Notes under the pieces: generated by a model
What the model was told of the DNA's origin: nothing
Database searches by the model: none
Seen by the model: only the letters and a program-made list of their open reading frames with translations
Translations under genes and position numbers: made by a program
Shown here: positions 1-6,905 of the stretch, piece by piece
Position numbering within the stretch: position 1 is the stretch's first letter
Layout: each line of letters starts with the position of its first letter
NCBI RefSeq assembly: GCF_016863495.1
Contig: NZ_BOOZ01000007.1
Span: 62,001 to 126,000 of the forward strand
Reading direction: 5' to 3'
DNA length: 64,000 bases
Source: Micromonospora andamanensis
Lineage (GTDB): Bacteria > Actinomycetota > Actinomycetes > Mycobacteriales > Micromonosporaceae

Positions 1-44
1 CGAGCTGGTGTTTTCCGGGGCGTTGTGGCTGCCGCCATACCGGT

Positions 45-74
45 TTGGTCGACCGGTACGCCATCACGTATGCT
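45..74 (+). promoter_or_regulatory. candidate promoter of the tRNA cluster
   Basis: Hexamers TTGGTC and TATGCT are separated by 18 bases, about 70 bases in front of tRNA-Glu, and would start transcription near base 81. This fits a housekeeping sigma promoter for the tRNA genes. No better candidate is visible closer to the tRNA. Pattern reading only. Confidence 0.45.
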
Positions 75-146
75 TTCGAAGCCTCCGGCGGGGCCGGATG
101 GGAGCAAGTCCGTTCAACGTTGCGAGTGTGCAATGATGGCGGGGCC

Positions 147-219
147 GCCCTCATCGTCTAGCGGCCCAGGACGCCGCCCTTTCAAGGCGGTAGCACGGGT
201 TCGAATCCCGTTGGGGGCA
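147..219 (+). tRNA. tRNA-Glu (anticodon TTC)
   Basis: A full cloverleaf can be drawn. Acceptor strand GCCCTCA pairs along its whole length with TGGGGGC. The anticodon stem CCGCC/GGCGG carries the loop CTTTCAA with anticodon TTC. The D arm contains GTCTAGCGGCCCAGGAC and the T arm GGTTCGAATCC. The gene is 73 bases with discriminator A, and the CCA end is not encoded. It leads a Glu-Asp-Phe cluster, an order common in actinobacteria. Confidence 0.96.
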
Positions 220-252
220 CGCTCCGGCTCAGGCCGGAGGCAACACCAGCAA

Positions 253-326
253 GGTCCTGTGGAGCAGTTGGAGTGCTCGCCGCCCTGTCAAGGCGGAGGT
301 CGCGGGTTCAAGTCCCGTCAGGACCG
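253..326 (+). tRNA. tRNA-Asp (anticodon GTC)
   Basis: Acceptor GGTCCTG pairs perfectly with CAGGACC and is followed by discriminator G. The anticodon stem CCGCC/GGCGG holds loop CTGTCAA with anticodon GTC. The T arm reads GGTTCAAGTCC. The gene is 74 bases with no encoded CCA, and lies 33 bases after tRNA-Glu, so both are probably processed from one transcript. Confidence 0.96.
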
Positions 327-335
327 CAAGCGCTG

Positions 336-358
336 ACGCCGCGCCCCTCGCGCGGCGT
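336..358 (+). terminator. hairpin after tRNA-Asp
   Basis: The arms ACGCCGCGC and GCGCGGCGT form a 9-bp GC-rich stem around a 5-base loop, 10 bases after tRNA-Asp. No long T run follows, so it may be a weak terminator or a processing signal. It suggests that tRNA-Phe is at least partly transcribed on its own. Confidence 0.5.
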
Positions 359-429
359 TCTGCGTATCGGGGCATGCGACCCGTCCCAGCGGCGATCCCG
401 CAGGTTGGGTAGCATGAGCCGAGCACCAC

Positions 430-503
430 GGCCAGGTAGCTCAGTTGGTACGAGCGTCCGACTGAAAATCGGAAGGTCGGCGGTTCGACCCCGCCCCTGG
501 CCA
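430..503 (+). tRNA. tRNA-Phe (anticodon GAA)
   Basis: Acceptor GGCCAGG pairs with CCTGGCC followed by discriminator A. The anticodon loop CTGAAAA gives anticodon GAA on a TCCGA/TCGGA stem. The T arm reads CGGTTCGACCCCG. The gene is 74 bases without CCA. A TAGCAT hexamer at 410-415 lies about 15 bases upstream and could be a -10 element of its own promoter. Confidence 0.95.
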
Positions 504-527
504 CATAGCCTTTCGCCGGGCTACTGC

Positions 528-569
528 AACGCCGATCAGCGGAAACGCCGGTCGGCGTTTTGCTTTGCG
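528..569. terminator. intrinsic terminator after tRNA-Phe, probably bidirectional
   Basis: Arms AACGCCGA and TCGGCGTT enclose a 16-base loop, and the plus strand continues TTGCTTT. It lies 24 bases after tRNA-Phe and exactly at the 3' end of the converging small membrane protein gene, so it can serve both. Confidence 0.75.
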
Positions 570-908
570 TCAACGCCGGAGCAGGAAGAACCATCCCACA
601 GCTGTCACGAGAAGCAGCAGCGCCAGTGCGAACAGAACCCGTCCACCCACGACGGGCACGGCGACGAGTGACGGCACCTGCTGGACGAACAGGCTCGCAC
701 CGAGCAGCGCGAGGAAGCCACCACGCCGGAGCGGCTCGGACCGCTGGCTCTCGGTCAGGCGCGCAACCCGCACCCAGACGGTGGGGAACCGCCGCGTCAC
801 CGCGACCCGTACGCCGAGTACGACCACGACAAGGCTGAGGACCACGCTGACGAGTCGCAGGGCGACCCATACCGGGTCCGGGTCATCCACGGTCACGCGA
901 CCAATCAT
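570..908 (-). CDS. small membrane protein of unknown function
   Basis: I do not recognise a family. The 112-residue product has three hydrophobic stretches at about residues 13-36, 63-83 and 88-109. A basic, charged segment separates the first from the second, so a three-pass inner-membrane topology is plausible. The start codon ATG has AGGTG almost touching it; a GTG four codons further in is an alternative start. The gene runs divergently from the MerR operon, with 68 bases between them, and its 3' end abuts the tRNA-Phe terminator. Codon use and GC are ordinary for the window. Confidence 0.6.
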   Translation of the reverse strand: MIGRVTVDDPDPVWVALRLVSVVLSLVVVVLGVRVAVTRRFPTVWVRVARLTESQRSEPLRRGGFLALLGASLFVQQVPSLVAVPVVGGRVLFALALLLLVTAVGWFFLLRR

Positions 909-938
909 TCACCTGAGGTCAATGCCCGGCCCCAAAGC

Positions 939-970
939 TTGCATCCGGTACCTGGGTACAGGCTTACCGT
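939..970 (+). promoter_or_regulatory. MerR-type long-spacer promoter with central operator
   Basis: TTGCAT (-35) and TACCGT (-10) are 20 bases apart, longer than the usual 17 and typical of promoters that MerR regulators untwist. A perfect dyad GTACC-TG-GGTAC (948-959) lies in the middle of the spacer, where MerR dimers bind. The -10 ends six bases before the ATG of the first gene, so the transcript would be leaderless. MerR itself is encoded by the second gene of the operon, implying autoregulation. Confidence 0.7.
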
Positions 971-976
971 CGGGAT

Positions 977-1342
977 ATGAGAGACCAGGACATCATCACC
1001 GGAGAGGCCGGTGCGGGGTGGGTGCCGGATGTCTGCACCCTGCCGACGGCGGACAGACCGCTTCGGCTCGCCGAGTTCGACAGGTTCTTCGCCGACGCCG
1101 TACGCGCTGCGCAGCGGGTGTCAGCCCAGCATCTGCGGCTGTGGCTCGACAACGCGACACAGGTGGAGGAGACGGCCCGCGAGCTGACCGCTCGCGAGTC
1201 GTCGTGCTGCTCGTTCTTCGCCTTCGACCTGTCCCGACCCGATCCGGACTCGCTGACCTTGGATGTACGGGTGCCAGCGGGGCACGTCGACGTGCTCGAC
1301 GCGCTCGCCGAAACGGCTGCCGCCGTCCGGCGACAGCGATGA
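977..1342 (+). CDS. cysteine-motif protein of a MerR operon
   Basis: This 121-residue soluble protein has no function I can name. It carries the motif ESSCCSFFAFDL near residues 74-85, and similar Cys-Cys-Phe motif proteins are, as I remember them, often neighbours of MerR-type regulator genes. Another Cys lies near residue 20 (PDVCTLP). The motif could bind a metal, but that is inference. The ATG lies six bases after the -10 element, so translation probably starts at the transcript's 5' end. The stop overlaps the merR start by four bases (ATGA), indicating translational coupling. Confidence 0.65.
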   Translation: MRDQDIITGEAGAGWVPDVCTLPTADRPLRLAEFDRFFADAVRAAQRVSAQHLRLWLDNATQVEETARELTARESSCCSFFAFDLSRPDPDSLTLDVRVPAGHVDVLDALAETAAAVRRQR

Positions 1343-1785
1343 CGTCGTCCGGGCTACGCAGTGGGGAGCTGGCTGACGCGGCCGGCGTCAACCAGCAGAC
1401 CCTGCGTTACTACGAACGGCGTGGGCTGCTCGCCTCCCCGCAGCGGTCGCCGGGTGGGCACCGGATCTATCCGGCCGAAACGGTCACCCTGCTACGGATC
1501 ATCAAGACGGCGCAGCGTCTCGGTTTCACCCTCAACGAGGTCGCCGACCTGCTCGACGCCGGCCGCCACCGCCACGGCCGCCGACCCGACAGCGGGTTGC
1601 AAGCCCGCGCCAGGGACAAACTCGCCGAGATCGAGCAGAAGCTGACGGACCTCACGGTCATCCGCGACACCCTGCGCGCAGCCATCTCCGCCGGCTGTGA
1701 CGACCTGGTCTCCTGCGCTGACAGCCCCTGCTGCCCACTGCCCTTCGCTGAACTCGCCCAAAGGAACGACAATGCCGGACACTGA
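1339..1785 (+). CDS. MerR family metal-type transcriptional regulator
   Basis: MerR proteins are dimers that sit in an over-long promoter spacer and activate transcription when an effector, often a metal, binds. The 148-residue product starts with the typical helix-turn-helix and wing: GELADAAGVNQQTLRYYERR, then SPGGHRIYP. A long dimer helix follows (about 85-118). The C-terminal tail has four cysteines (C120, C126, C131, C132), as in metal-sensing members. The classical mercury sensors also use a Cys near position 82, and here that region has histidines (RHRHGRR) instead, so the metal is uncertain. The ATG overlaps the upstream stop by four bases. The operator upstream of the first gene is its likely target. 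Confidence 0.88.
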   Translation: MTSSGLRSGELADAAGVNQQTLRYYERRGLLASPQRSPGGHRIYPAETVTLLRIIKTAQRLGFTLNEVADLLDAGRHRHGRRPDSGLQARARDKLAEIEQKLTDLTVIRDTLRAAISAGCDDLVSCADSPCCPLPFAELAQRNDNAGH

Positions 1786-1996
1786 GCCCCTGCCGACCTG
1801 GCCCGGCCTGCATGTGCGCCCCGCCGCCGACCTCAGGGTCCGTCGGGCCGCGAGGAGAGGTCGAACGGGATCTCCTGCCGACGGGGTGCGTCGCCTGCTG
1901 CCGTCCGGTCTGACCGGCCTCGCGGCAGCCGCCTGTGCCGACGGATGCTCCGGCGGTAGCTGCTCCTGCGGCACCCCGAGCGGGGCGCGGACGTGA
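1772..1996 (+). CDS. small Cys-rich-tail protein, hypothetical
   Basis: This is a 74-residue open frame starting inside the last codons of merR, with a good ribosome-binding site (AAGGAACG) in front of the ATG. The C-terminus reads CADGCSGGSCSCG, four cysteines in 13 residues, which would suit metal binding. The middle part is arginine-rich and looks less like natural protein, so a frameshifted or decayed ancestor is possible. Position and coupling suggest it belongs to the metal-responsive MerR operon. Confidence 0.45.
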   Translation: MPDTEPLPTWPGLHVRPAADLRVRRAARRGRTGSPADGVRRLLPSGLTGLAAAACADGCSGGSCSCGTPSGART

Positions 1997-2109
1997 GCAT
2001 CCCGGTCGTCACCCCGCAACGGCGGGCGGCGCTGTATCGATCGAAGTCCGCCAGTACGTCGATCATCAGGCGGGACAGACATCGGGGAAAGCTGCACACC
2101 CGGGCATGA
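1993..2109 (+). CDS. possible 38-residue coupled reading frame, perhaps a gene remnant
   Basis: A GTG overlaps the preceding TGA (GTGA) and opens a 38-codon frame beginning VSIPVVTPQRRAALY. The start looks like the N-terminus of a soluble protein and then degenerates into basic residues. It could be the stump of a gene once coupled to the MerR operon. It matches no family I know. Confidence 0.2.
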   Translation: MSIPVVTPQRRAALYRSKSASTSIIRRDRHRGKLHTRA

Positions 2110-2128
2110 GCCGGTATGGTCCGGGCCT

Positions 2129-2641
2129 ATGGGACAGGGGATGGCCGATCCTACCGACATCCAGCAGGATCTTGAGCGGTTCGCACTCCGCAGCACCCTT
2201 CGTGTGCCCACCTCCGCGGATCGGGCGTACGAGGTCTTCACCGGTCGGCTCGCCGACTGGTGGGTGATGGAGTACACCTGGTCGGGCCCGGGCGTCCTGG
2301 CGGAGCTGGGCATGGAGCGCCGCCCCGGCGGGATGCTCTACGAGGTCGGGCCATACGGCTTCCGCAATGACTGGGGGCGGGTGCTGACCTGGGATCCGCC
2401 CCGCCGTCTGGTGTTCACCTGGCAGATCGGCGCGGACCGCGCTCCGGTGCCCGACCCGGCGCAGGCCAGCGAGGTCGAGGTGCTCTTCACGCCTGCCGAC
2501 TCCGGCACCCTCGTCGAGGTGACGCACCGGCACTTCGATCGGCACGGCGAGGCCGCCGAGGGCTACCGACGTGCCCTGACCGCCGGCTGGCACGAGTTGC
2601 TTTCCCGCTATGCGACGGCACTTATCCACTCGCCGGCATGA
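2129..2641 (+). CDS. SRPBCC / AHSA1-like domain protein
   Basis: The 170-residue product fits the START-like (SRPBCC) helix-grip fold: 'RVPTSADRAYEVFTGRLADW' at the start, a central WDPPRRLVFTWQ strand pair, then LVEVTHRHF and a C-terminal helix GWHELLSRYATALI. AHSA1-like members bind hydrophobic ligands or assist Hsp90 in eukaryotes; the bacterial role is usually unknown. TATGGT at 2115-2120 ends eight bases before the ATG, suggesting a leaderless transcript; an in-frame ATG four codons in is an alternative. It converges with the next gene with a 30-base gap. Confidence 0.8.
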   Translation: MGQGMADPTDIQQDLERFALRSTLRVPTSADRAYEVFTGRLADWWVMEYTWSGPGVLAELGMERRPGGMLYEVGPYGFRNDWGRVLTWDPPRRLVFTWQIGADRAPVPDPAQASEVEVLFTPADSGTLVEVTHRHFDRHGEAAEGYRRALTAGWHELLSRYATALIHSPA

Positions 2642-2671
2642 GCGCCGGGCCGGGCGCGTTGACTCGAACGG

Positions 2672-3061
2672 TCAGGCGGCCCGATGCCGCAGCGTCGCCA
2701 CTGTCGAGCCGGCCAGGGTGAGCAGACACTCCGGCAGCAGCCCGTCGGCCGCCGCCGCGCCGAACAGCGCCCGAGCGGTGTCGAGGTCGCCGTTTGCGTA
2801 CGCGCTGACGAAGCGGGCCACCCACCGGGCGTCGTACCCGGCCTGGTCGATGCCGGGGAAATCCAGGGCGCAGACCCCGGGCGGCACCGGATCTCCGACC
2901 ATCGTCGCGGCCAGGCACCAGGCCACGTCGTACGCGCCGGCCAGGCCGGCCCGGTCGACCACCTCGTCGAAGGTCCCCACCACGGCATCGGAGTCACCAT
3001 CGAGGGCCGAGCTGAGAATGGCAGCGGCATCCTCGAACATCTGCTGTGGCGAGTCGGTCAC
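2672..3061 (-). CDS. conserved-looking hypothetical protein
   Basis: This 129-residue acidic soluble protein is unknown to me. It begins VTDSPQQMFEDAAAIL and appears mostly helical. The C-terminal half has a repeated helix pattern (WVARFVSAYANGDLDTARAL) reminiscent of small helical-repeat proteins. I chose the GTG at the start of VTDSPQQ because the longer frame upstream is arginine-rich and atypical. No convincing ribosome-binding site is visible. Confidence 0.6.
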   Translation of the reverse strand: MTDSPQQMFEDAAAILSSALDGDSDAVVGTFDEVVDRAGLAGAYDVAWCLAATMVGDPVPPGVCALDFPGIDQAGYDARWVARFVSAYANGDLDTARALFGAAAADGLLPECLLTLAGSTVATLRHRAA

Positions 3062-3215
3062 GGACCGCACAGTACGGGTGCCAGTCAAGGAGCCCACCGT
3101 GGTTACTCTCCGTACATGGCGAGGGCGACCTGCGGATAGGCCGGCCTCCACGGTCCCGCCGCCCGTCACGGCACGCTAGTCTGCGCAGCGGACCTTCGCC
3201 CGAGGAAGGACGACC

Positions 3216-4574
3216 ATGCACATGTCACGCGGCTCGCGGACGGCCATCCTGGCTGTCTGCGCCACGGTCCTGCTCGCCACCAGCGCCTGCGGGGATGACC
3301 AGCCCGAGGAGGCGACCGCCCAACAGGTGCGCCTCTACGGCACGGACGGCAACATGCTCAACTCGTACCCTGAGGAGTTGAAGGATCGCGCCGGCCTGGT
3401 CGACGGGATGAAGGGCACCACCCCCCTCACGCCACTGCCGGACAACTTCAAGAACCGGCTACGGTCCGTGGACCCGAGGTTGACCGACTACCTCTACTCC
3501 GCCGAGGCGTACGACGCGGTGGCGATCAGCGCCCTCGCGGCGCAGCTCGCCGGGTCGACCGACCCCGCGGCCATCGCCAAGCAGATCGTCGGCGTCACCA
3601 ACGAAGGCACCGGCTGCACCTCGGTGGCCCAGTGTCTGCGGCTGGCCCGCCAGGGCACCGACATCGAGTACCGCAGCGTGTCGATCACCCGGGCCGGGTT
3701 CACGGACGCGGGCGAGCCGGCCACCGCCAGTTACGCCACCCTGCACTTCGACGGTCAGCAGCTCAACGACGCCAAGACCGAGTTCGTCGGCGCCGGTGAC
3801 GAGTCGACGGCCAGCAGTAAGGCACCGCCGAAGGGCAAGCGGCAGAACGGCACCTTCCCCGACCCGGAGAGCGGAGCCCCGCTGGTTCTGGGCGGTCTGC
3901 TGCCCAAGACCGGCGACCTGGCCATCGCCAACCCGCCGATCGCGGCCGGTGCGGCGCTGGCACTCAAGGAGATCAACGCGGCCGGCGGGGTGCTCGGCGA
4001 GGACGTGGTGTGGATCGACGGCGACGACGGCACCAGTCCGGCAGTGGCCAAGGCGACTGTGGCGAGCCACATCGACGCCGGCGTGCACGTGATCATCGGT
4101 GCCGGCGGCTCGGGCATCTCCGCGGCCGTACTGCCCGACGTGGTGGACGCCGGCCTGATCCTGTTCTCGCCGTCGAACACGGCGGCCGACCTGACCGACG
4201 CCGACGACAAGGGCCTTTACTTCCGCACCGCCCCGCCGGACAGCCTCCAGGGGCGGGCGCTGGCCGACGTGATCCTCCGGGACGGCCCGCAGAAGATCGC
4301 CATCGTGGCGCGTGAGGACTCCTACGGCAAGGGGCTCCGCGAGGTCGTCCGGGCCGAGCTGGAACGGGCCGGATTCGGCGGCGACCGGGTGAAGCTGCTC
4401 GGCTACGAGCCCGGCGAGGACGCCGAGGCCGCCCCGATCAACTTTGGTGAGGGCGCCAAGCAGATCAAGGAGTTCGGGGCCGACGCGGTGCTGATCATCG
4501 GATTCAGTGAGTCAGCCGCGGTGATCCGGGCGCTCGCCGACGCCGAGGTACCGCTGGCCGCACTGGCCTCCTGA
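3216..4574 (+). CDS. branched-chain amino acid/amide-type ABC substrate-binding lipoprotein, circularly permuted
   Basis: This is a periplasmic-type solute-binding protein (LivJ-like, type I fold) that should sit outside the membrane as a lipoprotein. The signal peptide ends in LLATSAC with the lipidated Cys at 25. The order of the rest is unusual. Residues 37-190 match what is normally the second half: RLYGTDGNMLNSYPEEL, LTDYLYSAEAYDAV, and the Cys134-Cys140 pair. Residues 214-450 match what is normally the first half: FPDPESGAPLVLGGLLPKTG, KEINAAGG, the SPSNT motif, IGFSESAAVIRAL. A flexible linker (about 191-213, Ser/Lys/Pro-rich) joins the usual C-terminus to the usual N-terminus. No permease or ATPase genes are adjacent. 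A GAGGAAGG ribosome-binding site supports the first ATG; TAGTCT at 3177-3182 is a possible -10. Confidence 0.85.
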   Translation: MHMSRGSRTAILAVCATVLLATSACGDDQPEEATAQQVRLYGTDGNMLNSYPEELKDRAGLVDGMKGTTPLTPLPDNFKNRLRSVDPRLTDYLYSAEAYDAVAISALAAQLAGSTDPAAIAKQIVGVTNEGTGCTSVAQCLRLARQGTDIEYRSVSITRAGFTDAGEPATASYATLHFDGQQLNDAKTEFVGAGDESTASSKAPPKGKRQNGTFPDPESGAPLVLGGLLPKTGDLAIANPPIAAGAALALKEINAAGGVLGEDVVWIDGDDGTSPAVAKATVASHIDAGVHVIIGAGGSGISAAVLPDVVDAGLILFSPSNTAADLTDADDKGLYFRTAPPDSLQGRALADVILRDGPQKIAIVAREDSYGKGLREVVRAELERAGFGGDRVKLLGYEPGEDAEAAPINFGEGAKQIKEFGADAVLIIGFSESAAVIRALADAEVPLAALAS

Positions 4575-4586
4575 TCCGGCAGACGC

Positions 4587-4618
4587 CGACGGCCGCACCG
4601 CGCACGGTGCGGCCGTCG
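4587..4618. terminator. bidirectional terminator hairpin
   Basis: A perfect 14-bp stem (CGACGGCCGCACCG and its complement) with a 4-base loop lies between the convergent binding-protein and enoyl-CoA hydratase genes. The plus strand continues CTGTTT. It probably terminates both. Confidence 0.8.
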
Positions 4619-4632
4619 CTGTTTCCGGCGTC

Positions 4633-5376
4633 CTAGCGCCCGCGCCGCCGTTCGAGGAACTCGGTCATCCGGCGCTGCTTCTCCTCGTCGGTGAAGAGCA
4701 CCGCCTGGCTCACCAGGTCAAGCTGCGGATGCGCGGCGGCCGGGGCGTCGACGGCGAGCTTGGTCAACCGCAGCGCCAACGCCGAACCCTTGGCCATCTC
4801 GTCGATCAGAGCGTGCGCCGCCGGCAACAGCTCGTCCGGGGTGGCCACCACCCGGTTCACCAGGCCGATCCGCAGCGCCTCGGCCGCGTCCACCCGCCGG
4901 CCGGTGAACAGCAGCTCCTTGGCCAGCGCCTCGCCCACGAGAGCCGGCAGCCGGTGGGTGGCACCGGCACCGGCCAGGATGCCGAGCCGCACCTCCGGCT
5001 GGCCGAAAACCGCCCGCTCCGAGCAGACCCGAAGATCGCAGGCGTACGCCAGTTCGGCGCCGCCGCCGAGGGCCGGACCGTCGATCGCCGCCACGGTCGG
5101 CATCGGCAGCGCCCGGATCCGGGCGAAGGCCGCCGAGTTGATCGCGGCCAGGGCGTCCAGCCGGCCGCGTTCCCGCAACTGGGCGATGTCCGCCCCGCCG
5201 GCGAAGATCCCGTCGGTGCCGCCGGTCAGCAGCAGCATCCGGGGGTGCGCCTCCAACTCGGCGCACACCTCGTGCAGGGCCGCGATCAGGTCGGTGTCGA
5301 TGGCGTTGCGTTTCTCCGGCCGGTCCAGCGTGACCACCATCCGGTCCGGCTGTTCCTCGACCCGCAGTCCACTCAC
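4633..5376 (-). CDS. enoyl-CoA hydratase/isomerase family protein
   Basis: Crotonase-fold enzyme of 247 residues that should hydrate 2-enoyl-CoA in fatty-acid breakdown. Visible motifs are the oxyanion-hole segment GIFAGGADI, the GPALGGGAELAYACDLR segment with the first catalytic Glu, and FGQPEVRLGILAGAGAT with the second. Both catalytic glutamates of true hydratases are therefore present. The N-terminus VTLDRPEKRNAI is typical. Its start overlaps the stop of the upstream dehydrogenase gene by four bases (ATGA), so the two are translated as a unit and would run consecutive steps. Confidence 0.92.
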   Translation of the reverse strand: MSGLRVEEQPDRMVVTLDRPEKRNAIDTDLIAALHEVCAELEAHPRMLLLTGGTDGIFAGGADIAQLRERGRLDALAAINSAAFARIRALPMPTVAAIDGPALGGGAELAYACDLRVCSERAVFGQPEVRLGILAGAGATHRLPALVGEALAKELLFTGRRVDAAEALRIGLVNRVVATPDELLPAAHALIDEMAKGSALALRLTKLAVDAPAAAHPQLDLVSQAVLFTDEEKQRRMTEFLERRRGR

Positions 5377-6314
5377 CGGGTCACCTCCGGTGGTGCGCCC
5401 GCATCGTCAGGGGTCGGCCCCGCAGCGCTGCCGGCGGCCGTGAGCGGCTCGCTGCCGCCCGAGCGCGTACCGTCGCTCCACAGGTAGAAGCCCTGCCCGG
5501 ACTTCTTGCCCAGCCGGCCGGCAGCGACAAGTTCCACGAGCAGCGGCGGCGGGGCGAACCGGTCACCGTACGCGGCCTGCAAGGTACGTGCGATGTCCAG
5601 GCGTACGTCCAGGCCGACCAGGTCGGTCAGCTCCAGCGGGCCGACGGGGTGCCGGTAGCCGAGCACCATCGCCTTGTCGATGTCGGCGGGGCTGGCGACC
5701 CCGTCGGCGACCATCCGGATCGCCTCCAGCCCGAGCGTCACGCCCAGTCGGGACGTGGCGAAACCCGGCATGTCGCGTACCACGACGGGGTCCTTGCCCA
5801 GCCGACCGGCGAGCGTGACTGCCGCGTCCGTGGTCTCCGGCGCGGTGGCCGGCCCGACCACGATCTCCAACAGCGCCATCGCCCAGACCGGATTGAAGAA
5901 GTGCAGTCCGCAGAACCGCTCCGGCCGGGCCAGCTCCGCTGCGAGGTCGGCGATCGGGATGCTTGAGGTGTTGCTGCCCAGCAGCGCCGGGCCCAGCGCC
6001 TCGGCCTCGGCGAGCACGGCCCGCTTGAGGTCGGGCCGTTCGGGTACCGCCTCCACGATCACGTCAGGTGCCGGGGCGACCTCGGCGAGCCCCGCCCGCA
6101 GGGTGATCCGTGCCCGGTCGGCGGCGGCCTGTTCGGCGCTGAGCCGGCCACGCCGTACGGCCCGCTCCCAGAGTTCGGTGAGCCGCCCTACCGCCGCCTC
6201 GCCGCGCTCCCGGTCCACCTCGACAAGTTCCACGGCGTGACCGCTGCCGGCCGCCACGTACGCGATGCCCAGACCCATCGTGCCGGCACCGACCACCACG
6301 AACCGTTCAGTCAT
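5373..6314 (-). CDS. 3-hydroxyacyl/3-hydroxybutyryl-CoA dehydrogenase
   Basis: NAD-dependent dehydrogenase of 313 residues for L-3-hydroxyacyl-CoA oxidation. The N-terminal Rossmann fold opens with VVVGAGTMGLGIAYVA. LGSNTSSIPIADLA and GLHFFNPVWAMALLEIV supply the substrate and catalytic histidine region. The helical C-terminal domain carries GLVGLDV-type packing (ELTDLVGLDVRLDIARTL) and ends its core at GRLGKKSGQGFY. A low-complexity tail of about 28 residues follows. It is the first gene of a pair with the enoyl-CoA hydratase; the product of that hydratase would be its substrate. Confidence 0.93.
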   Translation of the reverse strand: MTERFVVVGAGTMGLGIAYVAAGSGHAVELVEVDRERGEAAVGRLTELWERAVRRGRLSAEQAAADRARITLRAGLAEVAPAPDVIVEAVPERPDLKRAVLAEAEALGPALLGSNTSSIPIADLAAELARPERFCGLHFFNPVWAMALLEIVVGPATAPETTDAAVTLAGRLGKDPVVVRDMPGFATSRLGVTLGLEAIRMVADGVASPADIDKAMVLGYRHPVGPLELTDLVGLDVRLDIARTLQAAYGDRFAPPPLLVELVAAGRLGKKSGQGFYLWSDGTRSGGSEPLTAAGSAAGPTPDDAGAPPEVTR

Positions 6315-6508
6315 CGCGACACCACCGCACAGTGAGAATCGGCCTCTCGCAGACGTCTCCGGCGCGCGGGGTCGCCGCCACGCCGGGTGTCAGCCCGTAC
6401 GCTCCGCTCAGTCATGCTGCGACCCTATGCAGCGCCGGCCCCGGTCCCATGCGTGGGGGCGGACAGGATCGGGTACAGACCGCCGACAACCGAGGGAAGG
6501 ACGAGCAG

Positions 6509-6805
6509 ATGAGCCAGGCACCGGAGACCGTGGACGGCGCGGGCGCCGAGGGAACCGTCGAGACGCGCGGTGACGAGCGCGTCGAGCTGCTGCGTGCCGA
6601 CACCAACAACGACGGCCGTACCGACGTGTGGGTGGTCGACACCGACGGAGACGGTAAGGCCGACCTGTTCCAGTTCGACACCGACGGGGACGGCAAGGTG
6701 GACGTCACGATGGTCGACATCGACGAGGACGGCCAGCCCGACGAGGTGGTCGACGGCGACGGTGGCCTCCCCCCGGAGCAGCTTCCGCCGACCATCCAGG
6801 TCTGA
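6509..6805 (+). CDS. small acidic protein with calcium-binding DxDxDG repeats
   Basis: This 98-residue protein has no signal peptide and is dominated by four tandem acidic repeats of the type DTDGDGKxDxxxxD (about residues 31-80), resembling thrombospondin type 3 or dockerin/EF-hand calcium loops. Each repeat offers the Asp/Asn ladder and Gly of a calcium loop. The start is set by AGGGAAGG eight bases before the ATG. The function is unknown. The lack of any export signal suggests a cytoplasmic calcium-binding role, or export by an unrecognised route. A strong hairpin follows. Confidence 0.82.
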   Translation: MSQAPETVDGAGAEGTVETRGDERVELLRADTNNDGRTDVWVVDTDGDGKADLFQFDTDGDGKVDVTMVDIDEDGQPDEVVDGDGGLPPEQLPPTIQV

Positions 6806-6817
6806 GCGACCGCACCA

Positions 6818-6860
6818 CCGGGCCCCCTGCTGACGCCTCCGGGCGCCGCAGGGGGCCCGG
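6818..6860. terminator. bidirectional terminator hairpin
   Basis: A perfect 13-bp stem (CCGGGCCCCCTGC with its complement) and 17-base loop separate the convergent calcium-repeat and methyltransferase genes. Confidence 0.78.
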
Positions 6861-6905
6861 TCGTCAACTGCCCCTCGACCACGCCGGCTCAGCCCGGTCA
6901 GCCGG

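Noticed and set aside
120..137. TTGCGA as tRNA promoter -35
   Set aside because: No -10 at usable spacing before tRNA-Glu; the pair at 45-74 is better.
1..503. tRNA-linked integrated element
   Set aside because: No integrase, no repeated tRNA 3' end and no change of composition next to the tRNA cluster.
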